From Deltaproteobacteria bacterium (lineage in GTDB: Bacteria > Desulfobacterota > Binatia > JACPRU01), in NCBI GenBank assembly GCA_016189835.1, contig JACPRU010000065.1:1-64000 (forward strand): DNA of 64,000 bases. Direction: 5' to 3'. The position numbers and the translations under genes are program-made. Each line of letters begins with the position of its first letter. The stretch's first letter is position 1. The notes under the pieces were generated by a model. It saw only the letters and a program-made list of their open reading frames with translations, ran no database searches and was not told the origin of the DNA. Shown here piece by piece: positions 63,993-64,000 of this stretch.

Positions 63993-64000
63993 CTTACGCA

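Overview
This is a very GC-rich chromosomal window from a Gram-negative bacterium. It carries a periplasmic DsbD, TonB-independent lipoproteins, a gmhA-type heptose isomerase, a branched-chain amino acid (Liv) ABC system, a housekeeping RpoD and many acyl-CoA genes. The gene content suits a deltaproteobacteria-like or related lineage (Desulfobacterota, Myxococcota, Binatota, Methylomirabilota). The sequence alone does not let me choose among these.

Left end (1-3.8 kb) is an accessory graveyard. Two paralogous HigB/HigA-type toxin-antitoxin pairs sit on the minus strand. Each antitoxin ends inside a GCCTAAC core box, and a strong imperfect palindrome bounded by GCCTAAC and GTTAGGC lies between the pairs, so I read them as integron-type gene cassettes with attC sites. 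Next come a broken brnT with an intact brnA, a decayed IS630-family transposase, and fragments of a type I restriction-modification operon (regulator tail, HsdM start, HsdR piece).

From 3.8 to 21 kb the minus strand holds ordinary cellular genes. There is a double CaiB-type CoA-transferase behind a MoxR/VWA chaperone-like pair, then pterin dehydratase (phhB). A small exported rhodanese has an in-frame UGA where a cysteine would be expected, followed by a SECIS-like hairpin. Then come a complete livK-H-M-G-F transporter with a large hairpin between livK and livH, an SDR, and a 1854-residue tandem UvrA.

From 21 to 29.7 kb genes run mostly on the plus strand: a nucleotidyltransferase (minus), a DUF58/BatA/double-VWA membrane cluster without its own MoxR, gloB, and a small unknown. 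From 29.7 to 40 kb: dsbD, a DHBP synthase with a degenerate cyclohydrolase domain (RibBX type), tpx-egtB-yggU, a stand-alone GlmU acetyltransferase domain overlapping glmS, a small exported protein with a good terminator, a flavin reductase and an MFS transporter.

From 40 to 55.5 kb: an L,D-transpeptidase, a FGGY kinase, a LOG-like protein, a DUF255 protein, CstA, a class V aminotransferase, an M16 peptidase and a tightly coupled row: formyltransferase, gmhA, unknown, SAM hydrolase, site-2 protease, comEB, pgeF. From 55.5 to 64 kb: a UvrD/PcrA helicase preceded by two small paralogous unknowns with AT-rich palindromic leaders, an acyl-CoA synthetase, rpoD with a near-consensus promoter, a short companion ORF, and an acyl-CoA dehydrogenase cut by the window edge. 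No gene-free stretch exceeds about 300 bases. I found no rRNA, tRNA or CRISPR.
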